64,000 bases of DNA, taken from Rikenellaceae bacterium (GTDB lineage Bacteria; Bacteroidota; Bacteroidia; Bacteroidales; Rikenellaceae). The notes under the pieces were generated by a model, which was given only the letters and a program-made list of their open reading frames with translations, was not told the DNA's origin and searched no databases. The translations under genes and the position numbers were made by a program. Position 1 is the first letter of the stretch; each line of letters begins with the position of its first letter. The stretch is taken from contig SUZK01000001.1 of NCBI GenBank assembly GCA_015059955.1, positions 1 through 64,000 on the forward strand, given 5' to 3'. Of this stretch, positions 42,800-51,772 are shown piece by piece.

Positions 42800-43327
42800 A
42801 TGTATAAGTACATGTCATATATTTGGATGAGCCTCGCGGTGTTGTTTGTGCAGATATTTCTTCTGGACAACATCAACATCGGCGCCTCTGTGGCGTTGTG
42901 GATGCGTCCTATGATATTTCCTCTCATAGTGTTGCTGCTGCCTATGCATTGGAAGATGATATGGGTAGTGTTAGCGGCATATGGCGTAGGCTATATCATG
43001 GATATTTCGTTAGGTGGCGAGGGTCTCTATGTAGCCACATTGTTGCCATTGGCACTCATACGTCCAACGCTCATCTATCTCATCGGTCGCCACTCTGTTG
43101 ATATTAGTGACGAGAAGCACATCTTGTCGCGACTCGGTACGTGGCAGATGATGCTATACATAGCCTCGGCGCTACTTATTCACCATACGCTATTCTTCTT
43201 CCTCGAGGCGTTGTCGTTCAGCCACTTCGGACAGGTGGTGCTGACAATAATTTTCAGTATGCTGCTCTCGACAACCATTGGGTGGTTCGTCGTGCGTCTG
43301 TTTATCTCTAAAGTGTTAGTGAGATGA
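42800..43327 (+). CDS. mreD: Rod-shape protein MreD
   Basis: A 175-residue hydrophobic protein with five or so membrane segments and MDISLGGEGLYVATLLPLALIRP, the region typically conserved in MreD. Its position between mreC and mrdA confirms the call. Its stop codon overlaps the start of mrdA by 4 bases. Confidence 0.88.
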   Translation: MYKYMSYIWMSLAVLFVQIFLLDNINIGASVALWMRPMIFPLIVLLLPMHWKMIWVVLAAYGVGYIMDISLGGEGLYVATLLPLALIRPTLIYLIGRHSVDISDEKHILSRLGTWQMMLYIASALLIHHTLFFFLEALSFSHFGQVVLTIIFSMLLSTTIGWFVVRLFISKVLVR

Positions 43328-45237
43328 GACGAGAGGAGCGCACATCACCTAACTACACACACCTACGCGTAGTAGTCTATATCGTCGCAGCTCTCCTTCT
43401 TGGACGTCTTGCCTATGTGCAACTTATCGACGATAAGTACGATGCGTTGGCCGAGTCGAATATCATGCGCCCTGAGGTGGAGTACCCGATGCGCGGTGAG
43501 GTTGTTGACCGTAATGGCGAGCCACTTATCCGCAGCCGTGTGTGCTACGACGTGATGGTCGTATGGGATAACCTCCCGAAGAAGGGCTTTGACTCGTTGC
43601 ACCTAATATCCATCCTCGACATACCTATTGAGAAGCTACGCAAGGAGCTTAAAAGGGCTAAGCAGGCACCCAAGTCGCCACACCTCGTGATTGGCTACCT
43701 GCCGCAGGATGCTAAGCTAATCCTCGACGAGAGTGGCTTCGATGGCTTCTACACACGCTTCCGTACTGCGCGTGAGTACCCTCGTAAGATGGGTGGTAAC
43801 ATGTTGGGCTATGTTGGTGAGATATCCGAGGAGCAGCTCAAGAAGTGGGATAACTACGCCGCGGGCGACTATGTGGGTGTTGGCGGTATAGAGTCATACT
43901 ATGAGAAGTATCTGCGTGGTGTGAAGGGTGTTAGCTACCGTATACGTGATACGCGTGGCGCCGTAAAGGGCGCGTATGATAATGGTGCTAACGACGTGCT
44001 GCCAGAGAAGGGATACAAGATTGTCTCGACCATCGACGGCCGCCTACAAGAGTTTGCCGAGGAGCTGATGGTCGGAAAGATTGGCTCGGTAGTGGCCATA
44101 GAGCCATCGACAGGCGAGATATTGGTGATGGTGTCGTCGCCAACATACAACCCCGACCTGATGGTAGGTCGTCAGCGTAACAACAACTACGCCGAGATGC
44201 TGCATAACCAGCGACAGCCACAGTACTCGCGTGCCATAAAGGAGAACTATCCTCCAGGCTCTACGTTTAAGCTTGTGCAGGGACTCATCGGCTTGCAGGA
44301 GGGGGTGCTAAGACCATCGCAGCGCTACGAGTGTAACCAGGGCTTCCACTATGGTGTGGGCTCCCATGCACGACGCCAGAAGTGCCACGTGCATCGTAAC
44401 AACCTCAATCTGCGTGAGGCTGTGGCTCACTCATGTAACGCCTACTTCTGCTACGTATTCCGCAATATCATCACCAACCCTAAGTACGGCAGCGTCAAGG
44501 AGGGTATGCGTAAGTGGAATGAGTATGTGCATAGCTTCGGCTTTGGTCATAAGTTGGGCGTAGACCTATATGGCGAGTATGGTGGCTTTGTGCCTACACC
44601 CGAGTGGCTCGATAAGGCTAATGGCAAGTATTGGAACTGGGGTACGGTGATATCGTGCGCCATCGGTCAGGGTGAGATGGCGGCAACGCCTCTTCAGATG
44701 GCCAACCTCGCGGCTATCGTCGCTAACCGTGGCTACTACTATACACCCCATATCGTGCGTAGCATTGAGGGTTGCGACTCGATGAACAACCGCTTCAAGG
44801 AGCGCCACTATACGATGGTCGACTCGGCCTATTTTGAGGTTATTGTCGATGGTATGTGGATGGGTGTTAACAAGGAGGGTACCTCGCGCTTGGCGGCACT
44901 GCCAGGCTTGGATGTGTGTGGTAAGACGGGTACGGCGCAGCACGACAGATGGAAGGACCGTGTCCGTAAGATACGCTACTCCGACCACTCGGCATTCATC
45001 TCGTTTGCACCCCGCAACAACCCTAAGATTGCCATCGCCGCATATATCGAGCATGGCGGCTGGGGCGCGTCGGCGGCGGTGCCTATCGCAAGCCTCATCG
45101 AGGAGCTATACCTAACGGATACTATCAAGCGCCCAGAGTTGGTGGAGCGTATGAAGAACCTATCGCTCGACTATGGCTACTACGATGCGAAGCAGCGTAA
45201 GTATGACGAGGAGCGTGAAGCAAAGGAGTCGGATTAA
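43324..45237 (+). CDS. mrdA: Penicillin-binding protein 2 (transpeptidase)
   Basis: A 637-residue class B PBP. A membrane anchor lies near residues 15-33 (VVYIVAALLLGRLAYVQL). The dimerisation domain contains RGEVVDRNGEPL. The transpeptidase motifs are PPGSTFKL (active-site Ser), AHSCNAYF (SxN) and CGKTGTAQ (KTG). It crosslinks peptidoglycan for cell elongation with RodA, encoded next. Confidence 0.96.
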   Translation: MRREERTSPNYTHLRVVVYIVAALLLGRLAYVQLIDDKYDALAESNIMRPEVEYPMRGEVVDRNGEPLIRSRVCYDVMVVWDNLPKKGFDSLHLISILDIPIEKLRKELKRAKQAPKSPHLVIGYLPQDAKLILDESGFDGFYTRFRTAREYPRKMGGNMLGYVGEISEEQLKKWDNYAAGDYVGVGGIESYYEKYLRGVKGVSYRIRDTRGAVKGAYDNGANDVLPEKGYKIVSTIDGRLQEFAEELMVGKIGSVVAIEPSTGEILVMVSSPTYNPDLMVGRQRNNNYAEMLHNQRQPQYSRAIKENYPPGSTFKLVQGLIGLQEGVLRPSQRYECNQGFHYGVGSHARRQKCHVHRNNLNLREAVAHSCNAYFCYVFRNIITNPKYGSVKEGMRKWNEYVHSFGFGHKLGVDLYGEYGGFVPTPEWLDKANGKYWNWGTVISCAIGQGEMAATPLQMANLAAIVANRGYYYTPHIVRSIEGCDSMNNRFKERHYTMVDSAYFEVIVDGMWMGVNKEGTSRLAALPGLDVCGKTGTAQHDRWKDRVRKIRYSDHSAFISFAPRNNPKIAIAAYIEHGGWGASAAVPIASLIEELYLTDTIKRPELVERMKNLSLDYGYYDAKQRKYDEEREAKESD

Positions 45238-45246
45238 ATGTGATAA

Positions 45247-46692
45247 GTGATGCTTTCGAACTATAACATATCGCAGGAGCGTAATACAACATCGCTCTTT
45301 GGCAAGGTCGATATGGTCGCCTTAGGACTATATTTCGCCCTTGTCACGGCTGGTGTTATATCTATCATCTCGGCATCGTATAACGAGGAGGTAGGTTCGA
45401 TATTCTCGCTTCAGCACAACTATATGAAGCAGATTTTGTGGGGCGGTATATCTATGCTCTTTGCCCTTGTGGTGCTGCTGCTCGATAGACGCCTCTTCCA
45501 TATGTTCGCCTATCCGGCGTATATCTGCGGTATAGGACTGCTCATTGCGGTACTGCTCTTCGGTCGTGAGGTGAATGGCGCTAAGGCGTGGTTCGAGTTC
45601 GGAGGTATACGTGTGCAGCCCGTGGAGTTCGCTAAAATTGCCACGGCGCTGATGATGGCGCGCGTGATGAGTGACTACTCGTTCAATATTAAGCGCCTGC
45701 CTGACCTTGCAAAGGTGGCGGCGGTGATAGCCATACCCTTAGGTATCATCATCTTGCAGAACGATACTGGCTCGGGTCTTGTGCTGTGTGCCTTTCTCTT
45801 TGTGCTCTATCGCGAGGGTATATCCAAGTATATATACTTCCCGGTGCTACTAACCATAGCACTCTTTATCACCTCGTTTATCTTTACACCGGTGGTCATC
45901 TTCACCACGCTCTTTGTGCTGTTCACCCTTTATAGCGCTCTGAAGACATGGGCGTGGAGTGCCCACATGCGCTTTATGGCACTTGTGCTCCTTGTGGCGT
46001 TGCTACTATCGACCCTCACCTCGATGAGTGGTTATGCGTCACTTATGGTGGTATGCTCCATAGCTGCCGTAGTGCTTGTTGGTGTTGCTCTTAAGACGCG
46101 CACCTTGAAGCTATTGTGGCCCGTGGCGATGTTCGTATATGCGATGCTCTTTGTGCCTATGTGTGATGTCATCTTCACGAAGCTCGAGCCTCATCAGCAG
46201 AATCGTATACTTACGTTCGTAGGTATGAAGGAGGACCCCAAGGGTATCGACTTCAACGTCAACCAGTCGCAGATAGCCATAGGCTCTGGAGGTCTTACGG
46301 GCAAGGGTTTCATGGATGGTACGCAGATTAAGTATGGCTTTGTGCCTGAGAAGCATACCGACTTTATCTTCTGCGTGGTAGGCGAGGAGTGGGGCTTCTT
46401 AGGTACGATGACCATCATAGCGCTATATATAGCCCTCATCTTGCGCCTAATGAAGATGGGTGAGCGCATCAAGGAGCCTTTCGGTAGAGTATATTGCTAC
46501 TCGGTGGCGGCGATACTCATGTTCCACGTATGGGTGAATGTGGGTATGACCATAGGACTGATGCCCGTTATGGGTATCCCGCTGCCGCTGATGAGCTACG
46601 GAGGCTCGTCGTTAGTGGCATTCACCATACTTATTATGATTGCCATACGTCTGGATGCCTCGACCGACGACGATAACGTATACTTAAGATGA
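45247..46692 (+). CDS. rodA: SEDS glycosyltransferase RodA
   Basis: A 481-residue polytopic protein with RodA/FtsW/SpoVE motifs: NGAKAWFEFGGIRVQPVEFAK, IILQNDTGSGLVL, and MPVMGIPLPLMSYGGSSLVA. The central part has extra hydrophobic helices (about 195-290), which makes it longer than the roughly 370 residues of E. coli RodA. It polymerises glycan strands with PBP2. It starts 9 bases after mrdA. Confidence 0.95.
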   Translation: MMLSNYNISQERNTTSLFGKVDMVALGLYFALVTAGVISIISASYNEEVGSIFSLQHNYMKQILWGGISMLFALVVLLLDRRLFHMFAYPAYICGIGLLIAVLLFGREVNGAKAWFEFGGIRVQPVEFAKIATALMMARVMSDYSFNIKRLPDLAKVAAVIAIPLGIIILQNDTGSGLVLCAFLFVLYREGISKYIYFPVLLTIALFITSFIFTPVVIFTTLFVLFTLYSALKTWAWSAHMRFMALVLLVALLLSTLTSMSGYASLMVVCSIAAVVLVGVALKTRTLKLLWPVAMFVYAMLFVPMCDVIFTKLEPHQQNRILTFVGMKEDPKGIDFNVNQSQIAIGSGGLTGKGFMDGTQIKYGFVPEKHTDFIFCVVGEEWGFLGTMTIIALYIALILRLMKMGERIKEPFGRVYCYSVAAILMFHVWVNVGMTIGLMPVMGIPLPLMSYGGSSLVAFTILIMIAIRLDASTDDDNVYLR

Positions 46693-46712
46693 CAACGTAA
46701 AACAGTAAAGCG

Positions 46713-47492
46713 ATGACTACTAAGCCTCTTATATTTATCACCAACGATGATAGTTACCTCGCTAAGGGCTTCCGCCATATGGTTGCCTTAGCCAGCGAGT
46801 TTGGTCGTGTTGTGGCTATAGCCCCCGACCGCGTGCAGAGTGGCATGAGCCAGGCTATAACCATCAACCAGCCCCTCTTCATGCGTAAGGTCGAGGAGTC
46901 GGCCGATGTTACGATATATGCCTTTTCGGGTACGCCCGTAGACTGCGCGAAGATTGCCTTCGACCATATATTCGTTAACGAGAAGGTAGACCTTGTGTTG
47001 TCGGGCATAAACCACGGCTCTAATGCCGCCATCAACGTCATGTACTCGGGAACCATGGGTGCTGCCATCGAGGGTAGCTTCTATGGTGTGCCATCTATCG
47101 GTCTATCGCTCGACGACCACGATGCCGATGCCGACTTCGAGGGCGCTGTGGAGTATGGCCGTAGGATTATCTCTGCGGTGTTGGCCGCAGCAGATAGGCT
47201 GCCACGCCCCTTGTGCCTCAATGTCAACGTGCCACGCTGTGCCGCCTCGGATATTCAGGGCATACGCCTGTGTCGACAGACACGTGGCTTCTGGCGCGAG
47301 GAGTTCTACCACCGCGAGGACCCTCATGGTCGTGACTACTTCTGGCTTACGGGAGGCTTCAACAACGCTGAGCCTGAGGCTGAGGATAGCGACGAGTGGG
47401 CATTGGCGCACCGCTATGTGGCGGTAGTCCCCGTGCAGGTCGATATGACCGACTACAAGATGTTGCGTAGCTTGGATGGTGTAATTAAGTAG
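46713..47492 (+). CDS. surE: 5'/3'-nucleotidase SurE
   Basis: A 259-residue phosphatase. The metal-binding motif is FITNDDSYLAKGF near residues 9-21, followed by VVAIAPDRVQSGMSQAIT, SGTPVDCAK, and VLSGINHGSNAAINVMYSGTMGAA in outline. These are SurE signatures. It dephosphorylates nucleoside monophosphates and polyphosphate. It follows rodA by 20 bases. Confidence 0.95.
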   Translation: MTTKPLIFITNDDSYLAKGFRHMVALASEFGRVVAIAPDRVQSGMSQAITINQPLFMRKVEESADVTIYAFSGTPVDCAKIAFDHIFVNEKVDLVLSGINHGSNAAINVMYSGTMGAAIEGSFYGVPSIGLSLDDHDADADFEGAVEYGRRIISAVLAAADRLPRPLCLNVNVPRCAASDIQGIRLCRQTRGFWREEFYHREDPHGRDYFWLTGGFNNAEPEAEDSDEWALAHRYVAVVPVQVDMTDYKMLRSLDGVIK

Positions 47493-47500
47493 CGTGAGAC

Positions 47501-48499
47501 ATGTCTGGTATAGAGATACTCCTCATAGCCTCAATAGTGATGCAGGTCTTTGCGGCCCTCGTAGCCCTATCGTTGGTTAACCATACCAAGTATAAGGCGC
47601 TATGGATATTCTGTGTCATCACCCTCGGCCTGCTTGTGGCTGAGCGTCTCTTCCAGCTCTCGGTGTTGGATGGCGAGGTGGTATCGCCACGCACCAGGGC
47701 GTGGGTGGGTATAGCCGTATCGTTCTGCCTCTCGATGTGTATCTTTTGTGCACATCTACTTGTGTCGCACGTCGACCGTATCACGATGCAGCGCCGTATG
47801 CTCGAGAATAAGCTGATGACAGCGGTGCTACGTACCGAGGAGCGCTCGCGTGCTGAGATATCGCGTGAGCTACACGATGGCTTGGGGCCTCTGCTCTCGT
47901 CAGCAAAGATGTCGCTATCGGCAATATCCAAGGAGGGTATGACCGATAAGGATAAGGCAACGCTGCGCAATACGACACTCGTCATTGATGAGGCGATACG
48001 CTCGCTACGTGAGATATCGAATAACCTATCGCCACATATGCTCAATAACTTCGGCTTGGCGCGTGGCATCAGCAACTTCGTTGACCGCGTAGCCTCGTTG
48101 CACGACGTCAAGATTAACTTTAGAACGAAGCTTCGTGCCGAGCGCTTCGACTCCAATATCGAGGTTATCATCTATCGTGTGACGTGTGAGCTGATAAATA
48201 ATTCGCTGAAACACGCTAAGTGCTCGAAAATAGATATGGAGCTTGCTGTGGAGGGTGGTAATATAGTATTGCGATATAGTGATGATGGCTGTGGCTTCGT
48301 ACTCAACGATGTTAAGGATAGAGGCATGGGCATCTCGAATATAAGCTCGCGAGTATCTTCGCTCAGTGGCACGTTTAAAATAGATAGCGCCCCTGGCAAG
48401 GGCATGACGGCCTATGTCGAGGTATCCATGAATAGTGCGCTGATGCGTGATACTACGGGAGAGGTGAAACGAAGAAAAATTTTGGGATATGGAAAGTAG
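47501..48499 (+). CDS. Sensor histidine kinase, NarX/DegS type
   Basis: A 332-residue kinase. Three membrane segments lie in the first 90 residues with little periplasmic sensor region. A coiled linker leads to the HisKA_3 motif EISRELHDGLGPLLSSAKM, whose His is the phosphorylation site. The ATPase has ELINNSLKHAKCSKI (N box), YSDDGCGF and GMGISNISSRV. It starts 8 bases after surE and its end overlaps the regulator gene, so the pair is coupled. The signal is unknown. Confidence 0.92.
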   Translation: MSGIEILLIASIVMQVFAALVALSLVNHTKYKALWIFCVITLGLLVAERLFQLSVLDGEVVSPRTRAWVGIAVSFCLSMCIFCAHLLVSHVDRITMQRRMLENKLMTAVLRTEERSRAEISRELHDGLGPLLSSAKMSLSAISKEGMTDKDKATLRNTTLVIDEAIRSLREISNNLSPHMLNNFGLARGISNFVDRVASLHDVKINFRTKLRAERFDSNIEVIIYRVTCELINNSLKHAKCSKIDMELAVEGGNIVLRYSDDGCGFVLNDVKDRGMGISNISSRVSSLSGTFKIDSAPGKGMTAYVEVSMNSALMRDTTGEVKRRKILGYGK

Positions 48500-49145
48500 T
48501 AGGGTGCGTATAGTCCTTGTAGATGACCATACGCTATTTCGTACTGGTCTTGCAGGGTTGCTGTCGCAGCGCGAGGGCTTCGATGTCGTTGCCGACTATG
48601 GTAGTGGCGAGGAGTTCTTGGCGGCATTGGAGTCGTTAGAGGTAGATGTAGTCTTCATGGATATCTCTATGCCCGGCATCGACGGTGCCGAGACTACACG
48701 TCGTGCCTTGGAGATACGCCCCGAGCTTAAGATTATCACCCTCTCGATGTATGGCGATGACCACTACTATACGCGGATGGTAGTGAGTGGCGCGTCTGGC
48801 TTCCTGCTCAAGGATAGCGAGATAGACGAGGTGTACGCCGCTGTGGAGAGCGCCATGGCTGGTGATAGCTACTTCAGCTCGGCACTGCTTGGCTCGCTGA
48901 CACGTAATATGAGTGTTCTGAACGCCCTCTCGCCTAACGAGGAGGATGAGCTATCAGACCGCGAGATGGAGATACTCGTCGAGGTATGTCGCGGCCTCTC
49001 AAACCAGGAGATTGCCGACAAGCTCTTTATATCCAAGCGCACCGTGGATAAGCACCGTGCCAACATCCTCGAGAAGACGGGGTGCAGGAATACGGCTAAC
49101 CTTGTGGTGTATGCTATCAAAAACCACCTCGTAGATTTGTTGTGA
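48489..49145 (+). CDS. NarL/LuxR-type response regulator
   Basis: A 218-residue regulator. The receiver has DDHTLFRTGLAGLL, phospho-acceptor Asp in VVFMDISMPGIDG, and a Lys in LLKDSEID. The C-terminal LuxR helix-turn-helix is LSDREMEILVEVCRGLSNQEIADKLFISKRTVDKHRANI in outline. It overlaps the kinase gene by 11 bases. Its last codons and stop (TTG TTG TGA) lie within the left end of a family A repeat, so insertion may have changed the C-terminus by a few residues. Confidence 0.93.
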   Translation: MESSRVRIVLVDDHTLFRTGLAGLLSQREGFDVVADYGSGEEFLAALESLEVDVVFMDISMPGIDGAETTRRALEIRPELKIITLSMYGDDHYYTRMVVSGASGFLLKDSEIDEVYAAVESAMAGDSYFSSALLGSLTRNMSVLNALSPNEEDELSDREMEILVEVCRGLSNQEIADKLFISKRTVDKHRANILEKTGCRNTANLVVYAIKNHLVDLL

Positions 49146-49261
49146 TAAGGCAGCATCTGCTGCCGCTAACAAAAATAAATGCGAATAGGCAGTACGTCTA
49201 AGTACAGCCTATCCGCATTTTTTTTGCCGAGCGTTGCATCTACTACCTTCTAACAACAAAT
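49134..49261 (+). repeat. Family A repeat, copy A2 (128 bp)
   Basis: Left end GATTTGTTGTGATAAGG, right end CCTTCTAACAACAAAT. Nearly identical to A1 at 35424-35551, with compensating changes in the hairpin (ATAGGC/GCCTAT against ATGGGC/GCCCAT). It carries the same T-run after the hairpin. Confidence 0.92.
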
Positions 49262-49387
49262 CATTTGCCGTGATAAGGGGTCATCTGCGACCTCTCAATC
49301 ATTGGGCTGAATAGGAAATACGTCAAGTATGTCCCATCCAGCCCAATTTCATGTCGAGGCCACATCTAACCCCTTCTGACAACAAAT
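49262..49387 (+). repeat. Family A repeat, divergent copy A4
   Basis: CATTTGCCGTGATAAGG at the left and CCCTTCTGACAACAAAT at the right. The central hairpin ATTGGGCTG...CAGCCCAAT encloses AATACGTCAAGTATG. It abuts A2 head to tail. A short decayed remnant (TGGCCGTGATATCG...TGACAACAAATT) follows to 49432. Confidence 0.8.
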
Positions 49388-49464
49388 CATTGGCCGTGAT
49401 ATCGTCGCAGTAGCGCCACTCTGACAACAAATTGGGTTGCGGTGCTAATTAATGTTGCGGTTAA

Positions 49465-49550
49465 TGAGTTTAGGGAGTTTAGGGAATATGGGGTCTGCTC
49501 CTTAGTATCCTTAACTTCCTTAGACGCCCTATTTCTCCCTCTCATGCAGG
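49465..49550. repeat. Family C repeat, copy 2
   Basis: TTTAGGGAATATGGGG, TCTGCTCCTTAG, CCTTAACTTCCTTAGA and CGCCCTATTTCTCCC match the stretch at 35632-35711, including order relative to the preceding family A ends. No gene seen between 49146 and 49587. Confidence 0.75.
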
Positions 49551-49587
49551 TAAAGCCTGCCTATCGTTCATCTTTGAACTCTCCTCT

Positions 49588-49623
49588 AAAAAATGGGGCT
49601 ACCCCGTAATGAAGCAGCCCCAT
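49588..49623 (-). terminator. Rho-independent terminator after groEL
   Basis: On the minus strand ATGGGGCT / AGCCCCAT with a loop of about 15 bases, then TTTTTTAG. It lies 20 bases past the groEL stop codon. Confidence 0.88.
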
Positions 49624-49642
49624 TGCTTAGTGCATATGTCGA

Positions 49643-51271
49643 TTACATCATGCCCATGCCGCCACCTGCGGGCATCGCTGGAAGAGGATTCTCCTCCTTC
49701 TTCTCGGCCAAGACGCACTCCGTAGTGAGGAACATAGAGGCGATAGATGCTGCGTTCTCCAAGGCTACGCGCGACACCTTCGTTGGGTCAATGATACCTG
49801 CTGCGAGCATATCCTCATAGCGGTCGTCACGAGCATTGTAGCCGAAGGCACCCTTGCCCTCCTTAACCTTGTTAACAACTACCGAGCCCTCGCCACCAGC
49901 GTTGGCAACAATCTGGCGCAATGGCTCCTCGATAGCACGCTTTACAATCTGGATACCTGTTGTCTGGTCGTCGTTCTCGCCCTTCATGCCCTCGAGGGTC
50001 TCGATAGCGCGGATGTAGGCAACGCCACCACCAGGAACGATACCCTCCTCGACAGCTGCACGTGTAGCTGCAAGGGCGTCGTCAACGCGGTCCTTCTTCT
50101 CCTTCATCTCAACCTCTGTTGCAGCACCCACATATAGTACGGCAACGCCACCTGCGAGCTTCGCCAAGCGCTCCTGGAGCTTCTCGCGGTCGTAGTCCGA
50201 CGAGGCATTCTCGATAGAGGCGCGAATCTGCTGTACGCGTGCCGCGATAGCCTCCTTCTTACCAGCGCCATCAACGATGGTTGTATTCTCCTTATTAAGT
50301 GTCACCTTGTCGGCAGTACCCAACGCCTCGAGGCCTGCATCCTCCATCTTCATACCCTTGTCGGTAGAGATTACCGTAGCGCCGGTGAGTGTTGCGATAT
50401 CCTCCAATATCTCCTTGCGGCGGTCGCCGAAGCCTGGAGCCTTACATGCTGCAATCTTAAGTGTACCGCGGAGCTTGTTGACAACGAGTGCTGAAAGTGC
50501 CTCGCCATCGACATCCTCGGCGATGATCAAGAGCGAGCGGCCGCTCTGAGCCACTGGCTCAAGGATGCCCATAATCTCCTTCATGGTAGATATCTTCTTG
50601 TCGGTGATAAGGATGTATGGCTTGTCGAGCTGTGCCTCCATCTTCTCGGTGTCGGTGATGAAGTATGCCGAGATGTAGCCACGGTCGAACTGCATACCCT
50701 CGACAACGTCAACGTGTGTCTCAGTGCCCTTAGCCTCCTCGACGGTGATGACACCCTCGTTGTTAACCTTAGCCATAGCCTCGGCGATGAGCTTACCTAT
50801 CTTACGGTCGTTGTTTGCCGAGATTGTTGCCACCTGCTCAATCTTGTCGAAGTCGGAGCCAACAACCTGGCTCTGTGCCTTGAGTGATGCCACAATCTTC
50901 TCTACGGCAGCATCCATACCGCGCTTCAAGTCCATAGGGTTGGCACCTGCCGTAACGTTCTTGATACCCACCGAGATGAGCGACTGTGCAAGAACGGTAG
51001 CCGTGGTGGTACCATCACCAGCATCGTCATTTGTCTTTGACGCTACCTCGCGCACCATCTGCGCACCCATATTTGCGAAGGTATCCTCCAACTCTACCTC
51101 CTTAGCTACGGTGACACCATCCTTGGTTACCTGTGGCGCACCAAACTTCTTGTCGATAATGACGTTGCGGCCCTTAGGACCAAGTGTCACCTTAACGGCG
51201 TTGCATAGTGCATCAACGCCCTCCTTGAGAAGCTCACGAGCCTCTACATTATATCTAATCTCCTTAGCCAT
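49643..51271 (-). CDS. groL: Chaperonin GroEL (60 kDa)
   Basis: A 542-residue chaperonin of standard length. Signatures include [17 protein letters not shown], the nucleotide-loop motif [13 protein letters not shown], the [12 protein letters not shown] segment, and the Gly/Met-rich tail GGGMGMM. It folds proteins in the cytoplasm with GroES, encoded 68 bases upstream in the same direction. Confidence 0.98.
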   Translation of the reverse strand: MAKEIRYNVEARELLKEGVDALCNAVKVTLGPKGRNVIIDKKFGAPQVTKDGVTVAKEVELEDTFANMGAQMVREVASKTNDDAGDGTTTATVLAQSLISVGIKNVTAGANPMDLKRGMDAAVEKIVASLKAQSQVVGSDFDKIEQVATISANNDRKIGKLIAEAMAKVNNEGVITVEEAKGTETHVDVVEGMQFDRGYISAYFITDTEKMEAQLDKPYILITDKKISTMKEIMGILEPVAQSGRSLLIIAEDVDGEALSALVVNKLRGTLKIAACKAPGFGDRRKEILEDIATLTGATVISTDKGMKMEDAGLEALGTADKVTLNKENTTIVDGAGKKEAIAARVQQIRASIENASSDYDREKLQERLAKLAGGVAVLYVGAATEVEMKEKKDRVDDALAATRAAVEEGIVPGGGVAYIRAIETLEGMKGENDDQTTGIQIVKRAIEEPLRQIVANAGGEGSVVVNKVKEGKGAFGYNARDDRYEDMLAAGIIDPTKVSRVALENAASIASMFLTTECVLAEKKEENPLPAMPAGGGMGMM

Positions 51272-51339
51272 ATATTGTCGGTCTTTTAAATAAATTGCTA
51301 ATTCCTAATTTCTCACTGCTGATTGCTAATTGTACGGGG

Positions 51340-51612
51340 CTACTCGATAACAGCGATGATATCCGACTGCTTCATAACGAGGTAATCCTCGCCCTCGTAG
51401 TTAAGCTCCGTGCCAGCATACTTGCCATACATAACCACGTCGCCTACCTTAACCTCCATCTTAACATCTGCCGTGCCAGGGCCTGCGGCTACGACCTTGC
51501 CCATAAGGGGCTTCTCCTTAGCTGTGTCGGGGATAAAGAGACCACCAGCGGTCTTCTCCTCTGCCGGATTGGGCTTTACCAATACGCGGTCTGAAAGTGG
51601 TTTTACTGCCAT
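51340..51612 (-). CDS. groS: Co-chaperonin GroES
   Basis: A 90-residue protein from the ATG at 51612 ([14 protein letters not shown]). An upstream in-frame ATG at 51693 would lie before the likely transcription start and adds no family sequence. The mobile loop is [18 protein letters not shown] and the roof region [16 protein letters not shown]. It caps GroEL. The gene is first in the groES-groEL operon. Confidence 0.97.
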   Translation of the reverse strand: MAVKPLSDRVLVKPNPAEEKTAGGLFIPDTAKEKPLMGKVVAAGPGTADVKMEVKVGDVVMYGKYAGTELNYEGEDYLVMKQSDIIAVIE

Positions 51613-51665
51613 AGTGTTATTCTGTTTTACGTTTAATAATATTTTCTGTTTTGTGGATATGTGGT

Positions 51666-51682
51666 GGCAATCTCTGTGCCAA
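51666..51682 (-). promoter_or_regulatory. Sigma-54-type promoter of groES-groEL
   Basis: The minus strand reads TTGGCACAGAGATTGCC. GG and GC are ten bases apart, as in the -24/-12 consensus TGGCACrNNNNTTGCW. The implied start is about 43 bases before the groES ATG. No CIRCE element is seen. The ordinary TAnnTTTG motif is not evident between this site and the gene. Confidence 0.7.
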
Positions 51683-51710
51683 AGCGACAACACCCTATAT
51701 ATTATATATA

Positions 51711-51750
51711 AGGTGTGTCACCTGATGACAAAATGTCATACGTATGTCAG
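51711..51750. promoter_or_regulatory. Cluster of dyads upstream of the groES promoter
   Basis: AGGTGTGTCACCT (51711-51723), ATGACAAAATGTCAT (about 51724-51738) and CATACGTATG (about 51737-51746) are three close palindromes, 30-80 bases upstream of the -24 element, where an activator of sigma-54 could bind. Confidence 0.55.
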
Positions 51751-51772
51751 CGTGCCGTTGACAGAGCGTCTG

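Noticed and set aside
51613..51760. CIRCE/HrcA operator upstream of groES
   Set aside because: No TTAGCACTC-N9-GAGTGCTAA or near match is present.
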